This document shows, piece after piece, positions 24,367 to 36,661 of a DNA stretch of 64,000 bases (position 1 is the stretch's first letter; each line of letters starts with the position of its first letter). The DNA is from Strix aluco. Lineage: Eukaryota > Chordata > Aves > Strigiformes > Strigidae. The translations under genes were made by a program, and so were the position numbers. Under the pieces are notes generated by a model. The model was not told where the DNA came from and did no database searches. It was given only the letters and a program-made list of their open reading frames with translations. The DNA is taken from positions 4,544,784 to 4,608,783 of the forward strand of contig NC_133971.1 in the NCBI RefSeq assembly GCF_031877795.1. The letters run 5' to 3'.

Positions 24367-24461
24367 TGAAAAGCTGGTACGCATGGCTGGTATGAAATTG
24401 CATCTACCAAAGAGATGTTATTGCTGGAAATCAGGCTCTGTTTCAGCTGAAGAAAGAGCAG
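24367..24461 (+). CDS. Candidate internal coding exon
   Basis: Ninety-five bases are bounded by an acceptor (cttctgcacctacctgttagctgcag region, ending at 24366) and a strong donor, GCAG|GTAAGG, with GT at 24462-24463. One frame is open: one leading base, 31 codons (EKLVRMAGMKLHLPK, then RCYCWKSG and SAEERA), and one trailing base. It is thus entered after a phase-2 intron and left in phase 1. It lies 170 bases from the MIR-like SINE, so exonisation of repeat-flanking sequence is another possibility. No family is recognised. Confidence 0.3.
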
Positions 24462-24469
24462 GTAAGGAC

Positions 24470-25635
24470 ATTACTTTGCCAGACATTACAGATTAAGTAG
24501 TGTTGCTTCGGCAGTGGAAATATCTTTAGACTACTGAAAACTACCTTAAAGCCCAGAGGCACTGCCAAGGAAAAAAGAATGATTTTTTCAGTGGCCTTCA
24601 TCCTGTTCCTACTTTCTCCAGTAGTATGCTCCTCTTGCAGAACTATATATTAAGGTGAAGGATCCTTTCTTGATACTCAGTGGAGCTCATTCCCCAAAAC
24701 CCATAAAAATAGATTGCTCATATGATTCTATTAACTGCTATATTTCTAAAAGCCATTTTAATTCACCTCTGGCCCTCTGTAGCACTTCTTACTCAGGCCC
24801 AGAGGCAGGCTTGGTTGGGTTTTTTTCAAGAATAGGGGACACCTAACGATGACAAGGCAGGACCTGGATATGTTGACAGCATTTTCACACAGAGATCAGT
24901 TGTGTTTGTTAGCCAAAACAACAAAATAATGAATGGGAAAGAAATTTCTGCAGACAAAACCAGGCTTATCGCTGCTGTAAAATCTGTGTCACTGATGCTG
25001 CTGGGAGGAGAGGGGGAAGATGGAGAGTGGAGATAGCTGCAATAGCACAAACCCTCCCCACCACTGGTGCTGTGAACAGCTTGCCAGAATAACAAAAGGT
25101 TGAAAATTGCTATTGTCTCTGAGTTGTACGGCGTGCCTCCCCGCTCATCCCGGAGGAGAGTGACCTCCTGGTCTGGAAGCAGCAGAAGAAATACAGGCAA
25201 CAACTGTACGTACAAGGATGGCCCTGCAACCCTTGTCAGGCTGTGATATACAGCTCAGCAGGAATTTATTTCAAACTGGTGGAGATTGGGGGCCCCATAA
25301 AACTGTACAGCCTCAACCCAGTGAAATAAGGTTAGTAAAATACATAAAGTCTGATACCGTGCAGTGAAGTATGCCTCCAGTCAACTGCAATTCACCAGTG
25401 GCATCATGATGGATACTCCAGCAGCTTGGTTTGTTTGCGGATGGATCTGACCAGTTCATGCCTTCAGCTCCTTTCCTCTCCCTCCTTTTTGCCTGCCCAC
25501 TGCTGTGCTGTCCGTTAGGATGCAGGACTGAGGCTTTCTGCCTGCAGAGTCAATGTTAAGCAGTGACACTTCAGCAAAACCTGCTGCAGACCTCCTGGGT
25601 GATAACTCATCTCATCCAAGCTCCAGTGCAGGATA
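24470..25635. other. No gene seen
   Basis: Nothing recognisable. A minus-strand open frame at 24826-25215 lacks splice or start support. Confidence 0.45.
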
Positions 25636-25689
25636 AAAGACCACGCTTGCAAAACAAAAAATACAACTGGAGACAAAGAGAAAAAAAGA

Positions 25690-25920
25690 GGCAATTTAAA
25701 AAAAAAAAATTAAAAAAAAATTGTCTGTGCTGATGACGACTGCTCTGTCTTATAGGAGAAAACACATTAGGCGGAAACACTACCAGTTTTTTTACACTTC
25801 ATACTACTGTCAGTGTGATGTTGAACAAGTGCCATTAATCAAGAGCTCTGTAATTCATTAGGCACAGTGATGTACTTGAAATGTTATTTCAGTATCATTG
25901 TTCAAAGCCCCTGTAACAGA
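25690..25920. promoter_or_regulatory. Candidate conserved noncoding element
   Basis: After an A-rich stretch (about 25694-25722) comes complex sequence with homeodomain-like and paired-type cores (ccattaatcaag, gtaattcattag). It has no coding frame and no repeat character. It resembles the kind of short enhancer conserved among amniotes, but that cannot be tested from a single sequence. Confidence 0.25.
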
Positions 25921-25924
25921 TTTG

Positions 25925-28425
25925 AAAAAGTAAACTGGGAAGAATTAGCTGCTTGCATCTTAAAGCCAGGGTAGGATTTAATTGGAAATAACAACTTTCT
26001 CACTGTTAACCCAATTCTAAATAAAACAGGAAAGTCTATAGTGGCTTGGAGGATCACCGATGTTTCTCTGTTAGCATTCTAAGTGACACTGGTCCAGGCC
26101 AGATTATTCACAGGGAAGTGCAGACACTTATGGCTGTGCAGGATATTCCCCTTCCTGCATTTATTCTTTCTGCTGTGAGGTCAAAACTGTCTCGTACAGC
26201 CGAAGCAGTTGGGTGTTCAACCTTTAATTAATACAGGCCCTACCTAATACAGCTACAGATATCCTCAATATTTATGCCAGCACGCAAATCTGGTTTAATT
26301 GCATTAAATTCTAAACCTGTGTGGTATCTAACTGCAATGATTTTCACAGGTAGATTACACAGACTACAAAACAAGACTTTGCTCATTATCATTTTCAACT
26401 AACATCCTTGTCACATGTCGTGAGTATGATTAATCTTCTGCATGCAGCTTGTTTTATGTGCATCTATCATGCAATTTCTTATTGGACTCCCTTTTAAAAA
26501 GAAGATTATTGCCTTTTTAGTACCCTTTCAGACAGGACACATTTTACATATTTAATTATTTTCTTTACCTTCGCTGCTTTTCTTTTTACTCTTCTCTTGC
26601 AATATGGTGACAATATATCTGAGCAGACTATTCTGAGTGAGGGAATGATACGTTTTTAACAGTTGGCACAGTATTCTAGTACAGAGAAACTTTTGCTGTC
26701 CTACTTGCAATATTTTCTTGGCATTTTTTGCCCATGTGAATGCCTGCATTTTGATCAGAACCTGGTTGTGTTACAATGTTACCATCCTTGAGTTGTTTCC
26801 AGTGCATCTTCATTTATACATCCTGATACTGAATTCCACCTGGCTTTAACTTCTGTAGACACAAACTTTCTTAGCTCCTTCTGCAGATTCTTGCAGTCTT
26901 TCTTGTCTTGACTAACCTGAATCTTTTTTATTACTTGCAGACTTTGTTAGGCTTCTTTTGATCATTAGGAAATAGATCACATCATTTTAAAGCATTTAAC
27001 TATTATATTTTGATAAAATAAAATTATGAGTATTTCTACTTCTCCCTTCTGCCTTTCAATCCACTGTCTATTTATAGATAATCTGTCTCACCTATTTCAG
27101 GACTTTGGTTTTTTACATCAAAATATATTTTCTTCCTTAACAGCTAATAGTGATTGATTTGTCAAAAGATTATGCTGCATTGACTAATTCTGGTTCATCT
27201 ATTCTATTGATAAAACTTTAGTACCTGTGTGGTAGGTTGTAGAAATATGATTTTTTTTCCTTATAGAACCTATATAATACTTTTATGATCTATGTGCCTT
27301 TGATCTTGCATTGGATGGCGTGCAGCTAGGTTGCTATCTTTCCAACAGAAAGCTACACAGGCAGAAAAGTTTCACTACTTTGAAAAGTATAAAGAGCAGG
27401 GAACCTGTAAAAAATAGCTTTGTAACCCTATACCTGCATGGTAATGAAAAAGGTAACTTATAAATAAATAAGTATCTTATAAATAATGGTATATAAGTAA
27501 TAAACCTGTGTACATCAAGTGATTCTACACTGAAATAAGCAACCTGTCTGAATTCCTCTTTCCTTGCAGAGAGCTTAGCTACAGCCACCGGTTATAAATA
27601 CACTTAGGATTTTCTAATTATGTTAAAAAAATCATCCAGAAAACATTCTGAGATGGAAGTCTTGCAAGTAGAAAGATGATGCAGAAGCACATGCCAGGAA
27701 GCCTTGTCAATACTCCTGATGGCATCACCTGTGGTGCTGCTTCAAAAACTCTACAGACAGATTGATTACACAGGGGTTGGAGACCTGTAGTGATGTGACC
27801 TCCTTTCTGAGGGTGTGACACTGGATATTATAGCACAATTTAAAGGTCTTTGTCTCCCTCCAATGCTCGGCATGATGATGATGTTGCAGTGCCAGGAGTG
27901 ACCCGCTCTCTCCCATTAGCACCCACAAACCACACACAACATGCACCAATGTTGTTCCCAACATGACCTCATGGCTGTTTTGCCCACTTCCACCTACATT
28001 CATTCTGCCAAGACTGGCTCAAATGCCTCTTCCAAACAACCAAGTTTGCAGTATTTTGAAATTATCAATATATATTTTTAAAGGGATCACTCACCACTGT
28101 GTTAGATGACCTGAAACTTTACTATGTAAATTTTAATGACCAGCAGGTCCACCCTTCACATGATTGTCTTCTTACTGTCTCACACTCACAAAACCTAGGA
28201 TCTTCTCCTCAAGGCATAAGTGAAACACTTAACAAACAGAAATTGGTCAATGGTTTCAGTTTTGTCTTCATTAACTGCTGGTTGGTGCAAAAATACGCAG
28301 AGCTAATATGCCTTACTTTCCATGTGAAGAAGTGGTTGAGCTGATCACCCAAGGAGCCTGTTTCAAAGACCATATATTAATCAAACTATTGTAGTAACAT
28401 GAATACTTCTGCTGAGATTTTTGCT
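25925..28425. other. No gene seen
   Basis: AT-rich sequence. The part 27.7-28.0 kb is richer in GC and has a 92-codon minus-strand frame without splice or start support. Confidence 0.45.
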
Positions 28426-28446
28426 TTATTTTCATTACAGGTAAGT
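28414..28446 (+). other. Recursive-splice-like junction (acceptor joined to donor)
   Basis: A pyrimidine-rich tract ending ttttcattacag at 28440 is followed at once by gtaagt (28441-28446). The junction CAG|GTAAGT is the consensus of a ratchet or recursive splice site, where a long intron is removed in steps and the donor is regenerated. Such sites in vertebrates occur mostly in very long introns. A possible follow-on exon of 34 nt would end at CCCAG|GTACTC. The motif is seen; its use is inferred. Confidence 0.4.
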
Positions 28447-28449
28447 AAT

Positions 28450-29935
28450 TCTGTACTTTTATAGCACTACCCAGGTACTCTCTTGAAGTTTTCGAACCCT
28501 AATCTTCTAAAACATAGTTAAGTTCCCTTGCCATTATTTCATTTCCTTCAATTTAGCTGCCAGCCACAGAATATTTTCTTAATACAACTGATCAACTAAT
28601 ATTGTAGGCCAGTTTACCCAATAAATAGTTAAATGCACATTTTAAACATGATTCTGGCAAGAACTATGACATAGTTTTATGTTACTCACTAATTTAGTAC
28701 TAAATAAATATATATATTATAAATCCTCTATAGACATCACGTGTGTGTGTGTGCCTGTCTGTTGCTTGCTTGTGGAAATATTCCAATAGTGAAAGCATTG
28801 GAAGTTTAGGAGAGTAATTTCCAACAATGCTTCCCCCTCACCCCTCAAACTGTTTCTGACTATAGGATAAGAAAGGAAATTAAACAAATGTTTGGTGACT
28901 CCAAAAATGAAACCAGCGTGTGCCACCAATAGTTCTGCAGGAAGCTAATACCATAGCTGGCATAAAATGTAATTTCTAGTAAAATCAAAATGATGCATAT
29001 TATATATTTGGTTAAAATATGTCTTTTTTTTTCTAAAAGAGATGAGGAAATAGGTTGTGGTTTTTTGCCTTTTTTTTTTTTTTCTTTTTTTGCTTAGGCT
29101 TTTCATTTGCTTCTGAAAATGAGGTTTGGCTTTAAAGAACTTTCATTTTGATAAGAGTGATTCTAGATATTACTTCGGCGCCATTTACCCAGCACTTCTT
29201 TTTATTCAATTATTTAGCAATATATAAGTGAAACAACATTTAATTTACCAGGTTTTCTACAGTACCATTTGCTGAATCAGAAATGGTTTATAGTCGCCAA
29301 ATAAAATTAAAATTATGTGTACTGGGATTAATTAATATTTACTGCAGACAGTAAATATTCTTGCCCATAATTATTATATTATAACTGTAAAAATAGATTA
29401 GTCTAAAAAGCAAATATACAAAGGCTGTCTTTAATAAATCAGGCTCACAAGGCTCACAAACTTGCTATTAGAAGTGGACAAAGTGCAGAAGTGGTTTTGA
29501 ATGCATCTCTCTCCATCCATCTATCCTAGGTTATTTAAGGCATTATAATTTTGGCATCTACATCCCAATTAGTGACAAGAGTTACAGAATGAGCTCCCAT
29601 TTCCATTACAACTTGTTGCTAATGGCAGAAATGAGTTTATTTAGCAACAATAAGCATAATGCTGTAAGTGTCCACTCCATAAAGTCCTTGCTTGTACCAA
29701 TGCCTACGCACAAGTATCACATTTTTAGACCCATAGTTGGGGCATTCATTAAAACTTTTCTGCATGCAGATGCAGTGCTCAATCCCTGCCTTATAGTTTT
29801 GGGTAATCAACAACCTCAAGTGGCAGCCGTGTGGCTAAATGTATTGCTTCATGAAGAGGTTTCACCAGGCATCTGAAACATATTCGACATTAGGCCTATT
29901 GAGAAATCGTCTTTGTTAGCAGGGTGGGCTTAACT
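28450..29935. other. No gene seen; regulatory-looking AT-rich DNA
   Basis: A short (GT)n run lies at about 28740-28754 and a T-rich tract at about 29070-29090. The part 29.15-29.9 kb is complex AT-rich sequence with TAAT cores and no repeat character. It might be conserved noncoding DNA. A 95-codon plus-strand frame at 29589-29876 is not supported. Confidence 0.35.
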
Positions 29936-29941
29936 GTGGCT

Positions 29942-30106
29942 TTCTCACAGGTTTATGAGTTTAATGAGCTGGCAGAATGGAGGAAAGAGTTGGAACTGAA
30001 TGCAGAGGAGGGCTTGATAAAGAAAATCGTGTGGAAGCATGGTGTAACTCTGAACATTATTAAAAAATTTAAAAAAAATAAAAAAGAGGAGGAACATCAA
30101 AAATAA
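29942..30106 (+). CDS. Candidate terminal coding exon, lysine-rich end
   Basis: An acceptor (taactgtggctttctcacag) ends at 29941. In phase 0 the following 54 codons are open: VYEFNELAEWRKELELNAEE, then GLIKKIVWKHG, and a Lys-rich tail ending EEEHQK before TAA. The tail is encoded by an A-rich stretch, which inflates the open frame. Helix-forming charged residues give a coiled-coil-like look. No family is recognised. Confidence 0.28.
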   Translation, partial: FSQVYEFNELAEWRKELELNAEEGLIKKIVWKHGVTLNIIKKFKKNKKEEEHQK

Positions 30107-30109
30107 CTA

Positions 30110-31080
30110 TATTTTCTCTGCATGAGAGAGGCTTAGTTGCCTTTTCACCTGACTTTTTATGCAGCACAAATTATTTGGGAAACTAGTAAACAATGAAATA
30201 CACAGCAGACAATTTACATCAGTATGCTTGGCTTCAAGGAAGTGTCTTTATTTGAGCTACAGCTATAGATTCATTGGTAAAAGAAACGGCATCTTTTAAA
30301 ATGTCAGCTGTTCCTCCTCCTGCAACTCACTGGTTACAGGTTCAAATGTCATGAGTCAGGGTGGGTAATAATGTCATTGAAGCTGGGTGAAACATTCATA
30401 GCACAACGTGTCTACTTCTGACCAAAGTGCATTCAAATAATTGAAACAAATGTGCCAAACAATAACTTCATTGTCATTTTATATACACAGGTAAATATAA
30501 GATTGTGTAAAAAAAGAAAATGAAATGAATTTTTTTTTATCGCTGCTCATTTTTATTTTGAAGTGCATTAGTTATAATTCGCATTGCAGTGGTTTTAAAT
30601 TTCCTGAGGGTAGACAGCACTGAGAGAAGGTATTTGGACTCATTTTCATAGAAGGAATAGCCATATTAGACTGCTGTGTTACTCCTTGCTGGCCCTATTA
30701 CTCCTTGCATGGTTGGAATAAAACTCCAACATCAGGAAGCAACAACCTATACAGTCAGACAAATGTAGTAGAGGAATTAGTTAGTTCACATTTGTTGTTG
30801 AAGTAGAGCTGTGAAAACAATTATTTTCCAGCCCAAAGCAACACCTTTTCTTTAACCAACTTTAGATCCTGGGTTTGGTTGACCCAAAATGACATTTCAG
30901 GGTTTTCTAAACTGTGAGAAGAGACATAGTGGCATCAGGCTGTCTAACATCTCCTTTTCAAACTTTTAAAATATTTTTTCAGTTTTCAAAAATAATACTT
31001 TATCATGAGGGATTAAAATAATTGTGATTTGGGAAGGATTTGTGGAAGGGGGAAAACAACTAAAACAAATACTCAATTTT
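30110..31080. other. No gene seen
   Basis: AT-rich sequence, no recognisable element before the CR1 tail. Confidence 0.45.
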
Positions 31081-31088
31081 TTTTTTTT

Positions 31089-31120
31089 ACCAACCTCAAC
31101 CATTCTGTGATTCGATGATG
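31089..31120 (+). mobile_element. CR1 LINE 3' tail remnant
   Basis: The text accaacctcaaccattctg followed by tgattcgatgatg matches the end of avian CR1 elements. Those finish with a pyrimidine-rich ccaacc..aaccattctgtg and then short repeats of the type attctatg. Only the last part is recognisable. The upstream 100 bases are too decayed to assign. Confidence 0.5.
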
Positions 31121-31231
31121 TTACAATCATCACCATGCTTCCAAACCCTTTTTTATTTTCACAACAGCTTACCTGCCCTCAAAAAAGTCAACATATAAAA
31201 AACTCTTTCATGATGTTCATCCTCAATTTTA

Positions 31232-31335
31232 GGAGGGCAGCACCCTCAGCCTAGAAATTTCTGCTGAAGTACTCTGGCAGGCAAGGCTCAATCAGGAAGG
31301 CATGGGCTCACTCTTCTCCTACGCAGTAAGACAGT
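31232..31335 (+). CDS. Weak candidate exon
   Basis: An acceptor-like gttcatcctcaattttag precedes a frame that stays open for about 60 codons (EGSTLSLEISAEVLWQARLN at the start). A donor-like GCA|GTAAGA lies inside it near 31325. The composition is acceptable for protein, but both splice signals are average. Confidence 0.2.
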
Positions 31336-31656
31336 TTGGGTTAAAAGACCTTGTGACAGAAGATGTGCCAAAAGATTTACTGATTTTTAGATGCACAACT
31401 TATTGTGTGCCTTGATGCAGACTGATTAATAATCCTCCATTAATTTTTCAGTTTTCTTTACAATAGATATGTTCTTTAGCTGAAACTCTTTGCATCAATC
31501 TTGGATGTGTGCTATTGATACCATTTCACACCAGGCACATAGAACTTAATTTTGTTAAACTTGGGCATTTATGTTTTATTTCTCTTTAGTCACAGGTATT
31601 GATTTCAAGGAGCACCAGTGCTGTAGTAGAAATAAGAGATATCACTGTGAGCTTAC

Positions 31657-31668
31657 CTGTTACCCATA
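31657..31668 (-). other. Possible 12-nt microexon
   Basis: On the minus strand a strong acceptor (ggattattgtttttattgcag) is followed by the 12 bases TATGGGTAACAG and then a strong donor, GTAAGCTC. Twelve bases keep the reading frame. Two of three phases are stop-free (M-G-N or W-V-T). Exons of 3-27 nt with strong flanking sites are typical of neuronal microexons, but the pairing could be coincidence. Confidence 0.3.
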
Positions 31669-31789
31669 CTGCAATAAAAACAATAATCCAATATAAAACC
31701 ATATAGGCCATTATTTTTGTTGTATTTCTGCTCACCTAGCCACCTCACATCCACAGAAGCCCACGAACCGGTGCATGTCCAGTTCTAAC

Positions 31790-32010
31790 CTCTCCGCATG
31801 CCGCACTGTAATTTTCAGCAGCCATCAGTCCATTTTCTCCAGCAATTAGCCATGAGCCAAGCAGGTTACACTCCTTTGAGCCTGAGCGTGAGGCTGCAGT
31901 CCCTGATGCAGATCACTAACAGCAAGATTTTGACAGCTTTACTCAATACCACAAAATATTTCCGTTCCACAGCTATCGACAGTGGAAGATGTTCCTGCTG
32001 TATGAAGCAC
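31790..32010. promoter_or_regulatory. Candidate conserved noncoding element
   Basis: Complex sequence with a homeodomain-like core (gcaattagccat). A plus-strand frame of 101 codons covers it but ends in a Leu/His/Cys-rich region with no splice support. I favour noncoding regulatory DNA over a gene. Confidence 0.25.
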
Positions 32011-32109
32011 AAGCTATTTTGGTCTTTTTTGATCAGACTGTGTATGTGGTTCAGTTGTTTTCATTCCTTAATTGACCTGCTTACTCATCACTTATGTAAA
32101 TAAATTGTT

Positions 32110-33235
32110 TTAATCTGCTCCACATCTTTCCTGTGTATCATCATTTCTTTGGTGAATTATTGTGATATATTCAGGCAAAAATCTGAATGTCCACATTACC
32201 GAATGATCAAACATAAGAAATTTCAAAGAAAAAAAAAAAAATTAAAGGCTTTGAAAATGAAAGGCTTTTTTTAGGCAAAAAAAATTTCCTTTATTCTCAA
32301 ATGTATTTTCCTTTGTCCAGAAATTATTTTTGAAATATAGACTGTAGCGTTTTTTGCAAGGACCTACTGCCAGCAATTCTGCATTCTGAACATGTTGGAT
32401 ATACTGGAAGAATAGTTTTCCGTTCTAAATATTCCTCATCTTCTCCTCCCATTTCTTAAACATGGGCCAAAATTAAGAAAGAAAAACCAAACCATAAATG
32501 ACTGATATTAACCAGGTAACTTAACACACTGTTGGAAGGTTTTCTGCAAATGGAAAAAACTTGAACGGATGGAACTTCATAAAAAAAGACAAGAAAAACA
32601 GGAAAAATAAAATTAAATAGATCTTTTTAAAACTGAGAGTTTGAAATTGCTGTATATTAGATTTGATTTAAACCAATTCCTTGTTTACAGTTCATCCTTC
32701 CTAAAAATGATATTATATTTTTTGTCAGCTGAGAGTTTCTCCAAGCTTTCAAATCTCATTTGGAGTTTACAGTGATACAGTATTGCATTACTTCTGTTAA
32801 TCAAATATGTAAATATACTTCAACACTTTTTAAAAGGAACCTTAGGTTGTCCCAAAATGTGTTTGTGCCTGAAAGTCTGTGTTTTAAAAGCTGTATTTTA
32901 AAAGCTGATATTTAGGGCTTCCCGTGCTCCTCAGCCTGTTATTAGGACTCTAAGTAGTCCCCTGCATCCTCAAGGTGCCCACAGAAGTCACTTAGGACAA
33001 GATGCAAAGACAGAAGGTCTCCTCAATCCCTGGATTCTCCCCCAAAATTCATAATTATGGCATTTTATAGCTGCTCCCTTTTTCCTTCTATTTCTCCCTT
33101 TTCTTTTCTTCATGTACGGCATTTGCAAGACAGATAAGCTGCTCATTGCATGGTTTTTATTATTTGTTTTCCCTCTTTTTTTCTTTCTTATTCTGAAGTG
33201 TAATGTCAGACAGTATGAACTGTCTCATAGAGGAT
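32110..33235. other. No gene seen
   Basis: AT-rich sequence with A-runs near 32.23 and 32.28 kb; nothing recognisable. Confidence 0.45.
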
Positions 33236-33239
33236 TTCA

Positions 33240-33950
33240 TAATATTGGCCTGACTAAGAAGGGAGATTTTCTGTAAGAAGTCAGAAGGGGCCTGCAATGA
33301 AATTACACTGATGAATTAGCACATTGAGACAATTGTTTGTGATAGTAACACATTGCCGTGGTGAAGCTGCCACCAGCTGGAGCGGCCTTTAACACCGGTG
33401 CTAAGAAAATTATAAAGGCAAGATTGGTGGGAGAAATAGAAAAGGATAGGTGTGGAAGAAAATAAATGGACAGAGGGAAAAAAAAAAACCCTTACACTAA
33501 TTAGCTAAGAAATTAAGTACCTTTACAACCACTTTTCACATCCTTGGAGAAATAAGGACTTGAATTTAGCAAAGAATAAATTCATGTCAAAAAAAAAAAA
33601 ATCAGATCAGCTGATTACCTAAGTAAATGTCATCAAGGCTCTGCTGTATTTTGAAATACCTGAATTAAGTTAATACATGCTTGCATGACATACCCCATAT
33701 TTGCCCATAAAACAGCAGCAGATAAGGCTTCCTTCAGGTTTACAGCGAATGCAGTGCTTTGTCATTTTCAGTTATCATTTAAGCAGTGTGTGTGTTAGTA
33801 GCCGCTGTAAACAGAAAATCATAACAGATAGAGCAACTGCTTTAAATGGTACCCGTGATGTAATACTGCCTTGAAATATTTTATGCCTGACTTCTCCGCT
33901 CTTTTGCCGAGAATCAAACATAAGGTCTCGTGCAAACTTTATTTCAGAGA
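33240..33950. promoter_or_regulatory. Candidate conserved noncoding block
   Basis: Two stretches (33240-33420 and 33740-33950) look like conserved enhancers. The first has acaattgtttgtg (SOX-like) and a ccagctgg E-box; the second has a forkhead-like gtaaaca and cagtta cores. They are separated by A-rich filler. Judgement is by texture only. Confidence 0.28.
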
Positions 33951-33959
33951 CTTTGTATA

Positions 33960-36620
33960 GGGGATAAGGAGTAGTCTTTATGTAGCACTGTTACAAACGT
34001 TTATCACACAGCAAGATGAGGGAAAAAAAAGACATGGCAAGAGTTGCTCTTTTTTTCTTCCCCCAGATGATAACATCCCTAATTTTGTTGATAGCAGTTA
34101 TAAATTGGTTGCTACAAGCTGAATGGGATGCAAAGCTGGTGGTCATGCTGTTTGCTTTCTGTCAAAAAATAAGCTTCTTGGAAGTGATTTTCCTTGTTAT
34201 CCCAGAAATTAACCAGGTATTAATTAACCTAGGGAGGAACCAAGCTAAGTCTAGTAAGCTTTGTCTCCTAGATGACCTTCACTACATAACACCCAGCTAA
34301 CTCTTTTATCACAAGAGCAAGAACAGTTTTGCAGTCGCATGTGAATCCCATTGTTCCCTTTCCACTCATGATTAAATGATATGCTTTTCCTCTTGGCACG
34401 CATCTATGATTTTAAACCTAATAATTTTAAAGGCATCGTGATAGTTTTAATTTCCAGGTGATATTTTAGTAATAGACAGCAGACCCTTTTTGTTACAAGA
34501 AAGTACATGGGAATAGTCCTCAAAACATAAACAACACCTTGTGAAACATATTCTGTAAACGTACTTAGAGAGAGACAAGCTAAGGTAGGGAAAAAAGAAA
34601 TGGGAAGATTTTTTCTGCTACCTCTTAAGCATGATATAGAAAGAAGTACAAGCAAAAGACGCAACAACCTTACAGCTGAGTGGGCACGTGGCTTACTGAG
34701 AACTAGAAAGGTCCAGTAAGCTCCCAGGTATCACAATGGCCATGGGACTCCTTTCAAAACAGTTATTTTAGCATGCTTGCCTCTCCAATTTACCAGATCA
34801 GACCTCAGTAATGTTTGCTTCAAGAAGGAGGTCTTGTTCCACCTTCTGAACCGGTGTCACCGTCAGTCAGTGCGTGGAAATAGTAATAGCAATGTACCAG
34901 CCGTCCTTCCACTGCTGGTGTGCCGTAGAAAAGGCTGGTGTTTCTCTTGCTGAGTAAGCAAACTTTTACTTTTAGATGGTCAGAACTGAGTCTGCTGAGA
35001 AACAGGGTTTGTGTAGCAAGGGCTGAAAGTTGCTGTAGGAATATTTTTGGGTTTTTTCTCTTGATAGAAGGAAGCCGTGTTTTTTCATATATCAGTGGGC
35101 TGTTTTTTAAAATACATATATCTGAAAGTTTGAGCAGATCTTTCCTTCATGTCTTTTACTTGTGGAAGAAAATTACATCAAAATTGGTGATCAAATGAGT
35201 CACTCACCCCACCAACCAAAGCGTTCTCAGCTATTACAGTTGACTTTAACAGCATGTCATTACCAGACAACTTAATTCAACTTCCTGGAGGCATTATGCT
35301 ATTTCTGCTCTTCTGTCCAGTCTCGTCGTGCTTTAATAAGCCTAGCCAAGAGATAGTTCTTAACTCTTTCTGTTTCTCTTTTAAGATATCAACTTCGGTT
35401 TCACAGAGATGAACTGACACTGAAAGTCTGCAAGAGGGTTGAAGTCCCTAACGGCTATGGATTTCAACAGGAATAAAAGATCGCACCACCTGGGAAATCC
35501 ATACCCTGAAAATCTAGTTCTTTATCAGTTTAGTGCCATTTCAAACCAAAACACACCCCACCCCTCAAGTATTATCTCTGTATGTTAAAATCACTATTGT
35601 GCCTCTGACTTGTTTGTATTTAGTATGTTAGCTCTGTCTGACAGAGTATCACACCTGTAATCTTACAGACATTCAGTAAGGGGTTACGGTTAGTTAATAG
35701 TTAAAAACTATTCATTGACTAATTTTTCATGGATTACCACCTTGACATTGGAGACATTGAAGATTTTACTGTAACTTCTAGGTACAATGGTGATGGTATA
35801 AGTGCAGAAATTGAGATGTAGACAATCATACACACAAGCAAGCTAAACACACACATATATAGTACTTAGAAGAAATATAGAACAAGTGTGGAGATTTTTT
35901 TCATTCTTTAGAATTCAAATACTCAGCCAGGAATAGTTTTATGGAAAGTGAAGATATTGTAACTTAATGATATTAAATGACCCCTCCCAGGATATTGAAC
36001 AAGTCTACACTTTCCTTACATTATCATACATTAGTAACAATCCTAAGTAATTGTAATGTATGAAAATTGAGTTCCTTGACTGAAACAACCATCTATTCAG
36101 CAAACAACAGTAGCTGATAAACACTTAATCGTCACCAATATTCATGGAAAGGGGATTCAAAGAAATTTAGAGGGGGAATAAAAAAAAAATAAATGTGAAA
36201 AACATTAATGCGATGCTAGAGATGAAAACTGAACAGGTACTTTTGAATTTGTGCTTATAGAAGTGTAATCAACTTCATATCATTCCTTTAATAGGGAAAA
36301 TTAAATGCACAGATTATGCGAATAGGATGGTATAGTTCAGAATTTAAACACAGGAGTTGGAGATCAAAGATACACTTCCCACTGTAACAGAATATGGGGT
36401 CCTCAGGCTGCACAGATTGAAAGGATCTAAGCAAAAGAGTTGTTATACCTGAAAAGGCATATATTCATTATACAGGCTTTGTTCTTTTAATGCATCCAGG
36501 TTAAAGTTGATGTTGGTATTTTAGCATTTCATGTCTTTTACGTTAGCTTAAGTTTTGCATTCAGTTATCTAGGGAACTGTTAAAGAAGCCTGCCTTCTGA
36601 ACCTGGATAAGATAAGCTGA
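33960..36620. other. No gene seen
   Basis: AT-rich, no recognisable repeat or splice-bounded exon. Confidence 0.45.
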
Positions 36621-36625
36621 TTTAT

Positions 36626-36627
<2 letters not shown>

Positions 36628-36656
<29 letters not shown>
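36628..36656 (+). repeat. T29 homopolymer
   Basis: Twenty-nine consecutive T. No retroposed sequence with target duplications is recognisable on its minus-strand side, so a poly(A) tail of an old retrocopy is not demonstrated. Confidence 0.95.

Positions 36657-36659
<3 letters not shown>

Positions 36660-36661
<2 letters not shown>

Noticed and set aside
24482..24530. U6 snRNA-like words (gttgcttcggcagtgg)
   Set aside because: Only about ten bases resemble the U6 5' end; the rest of the RNA is absent.
30335..30360. tRNA B-box-like ggttcaaatgtc
   Set aside because: The conserved cc at the end of the B box is missing and no A box or cloverleaf stems fit upstream.
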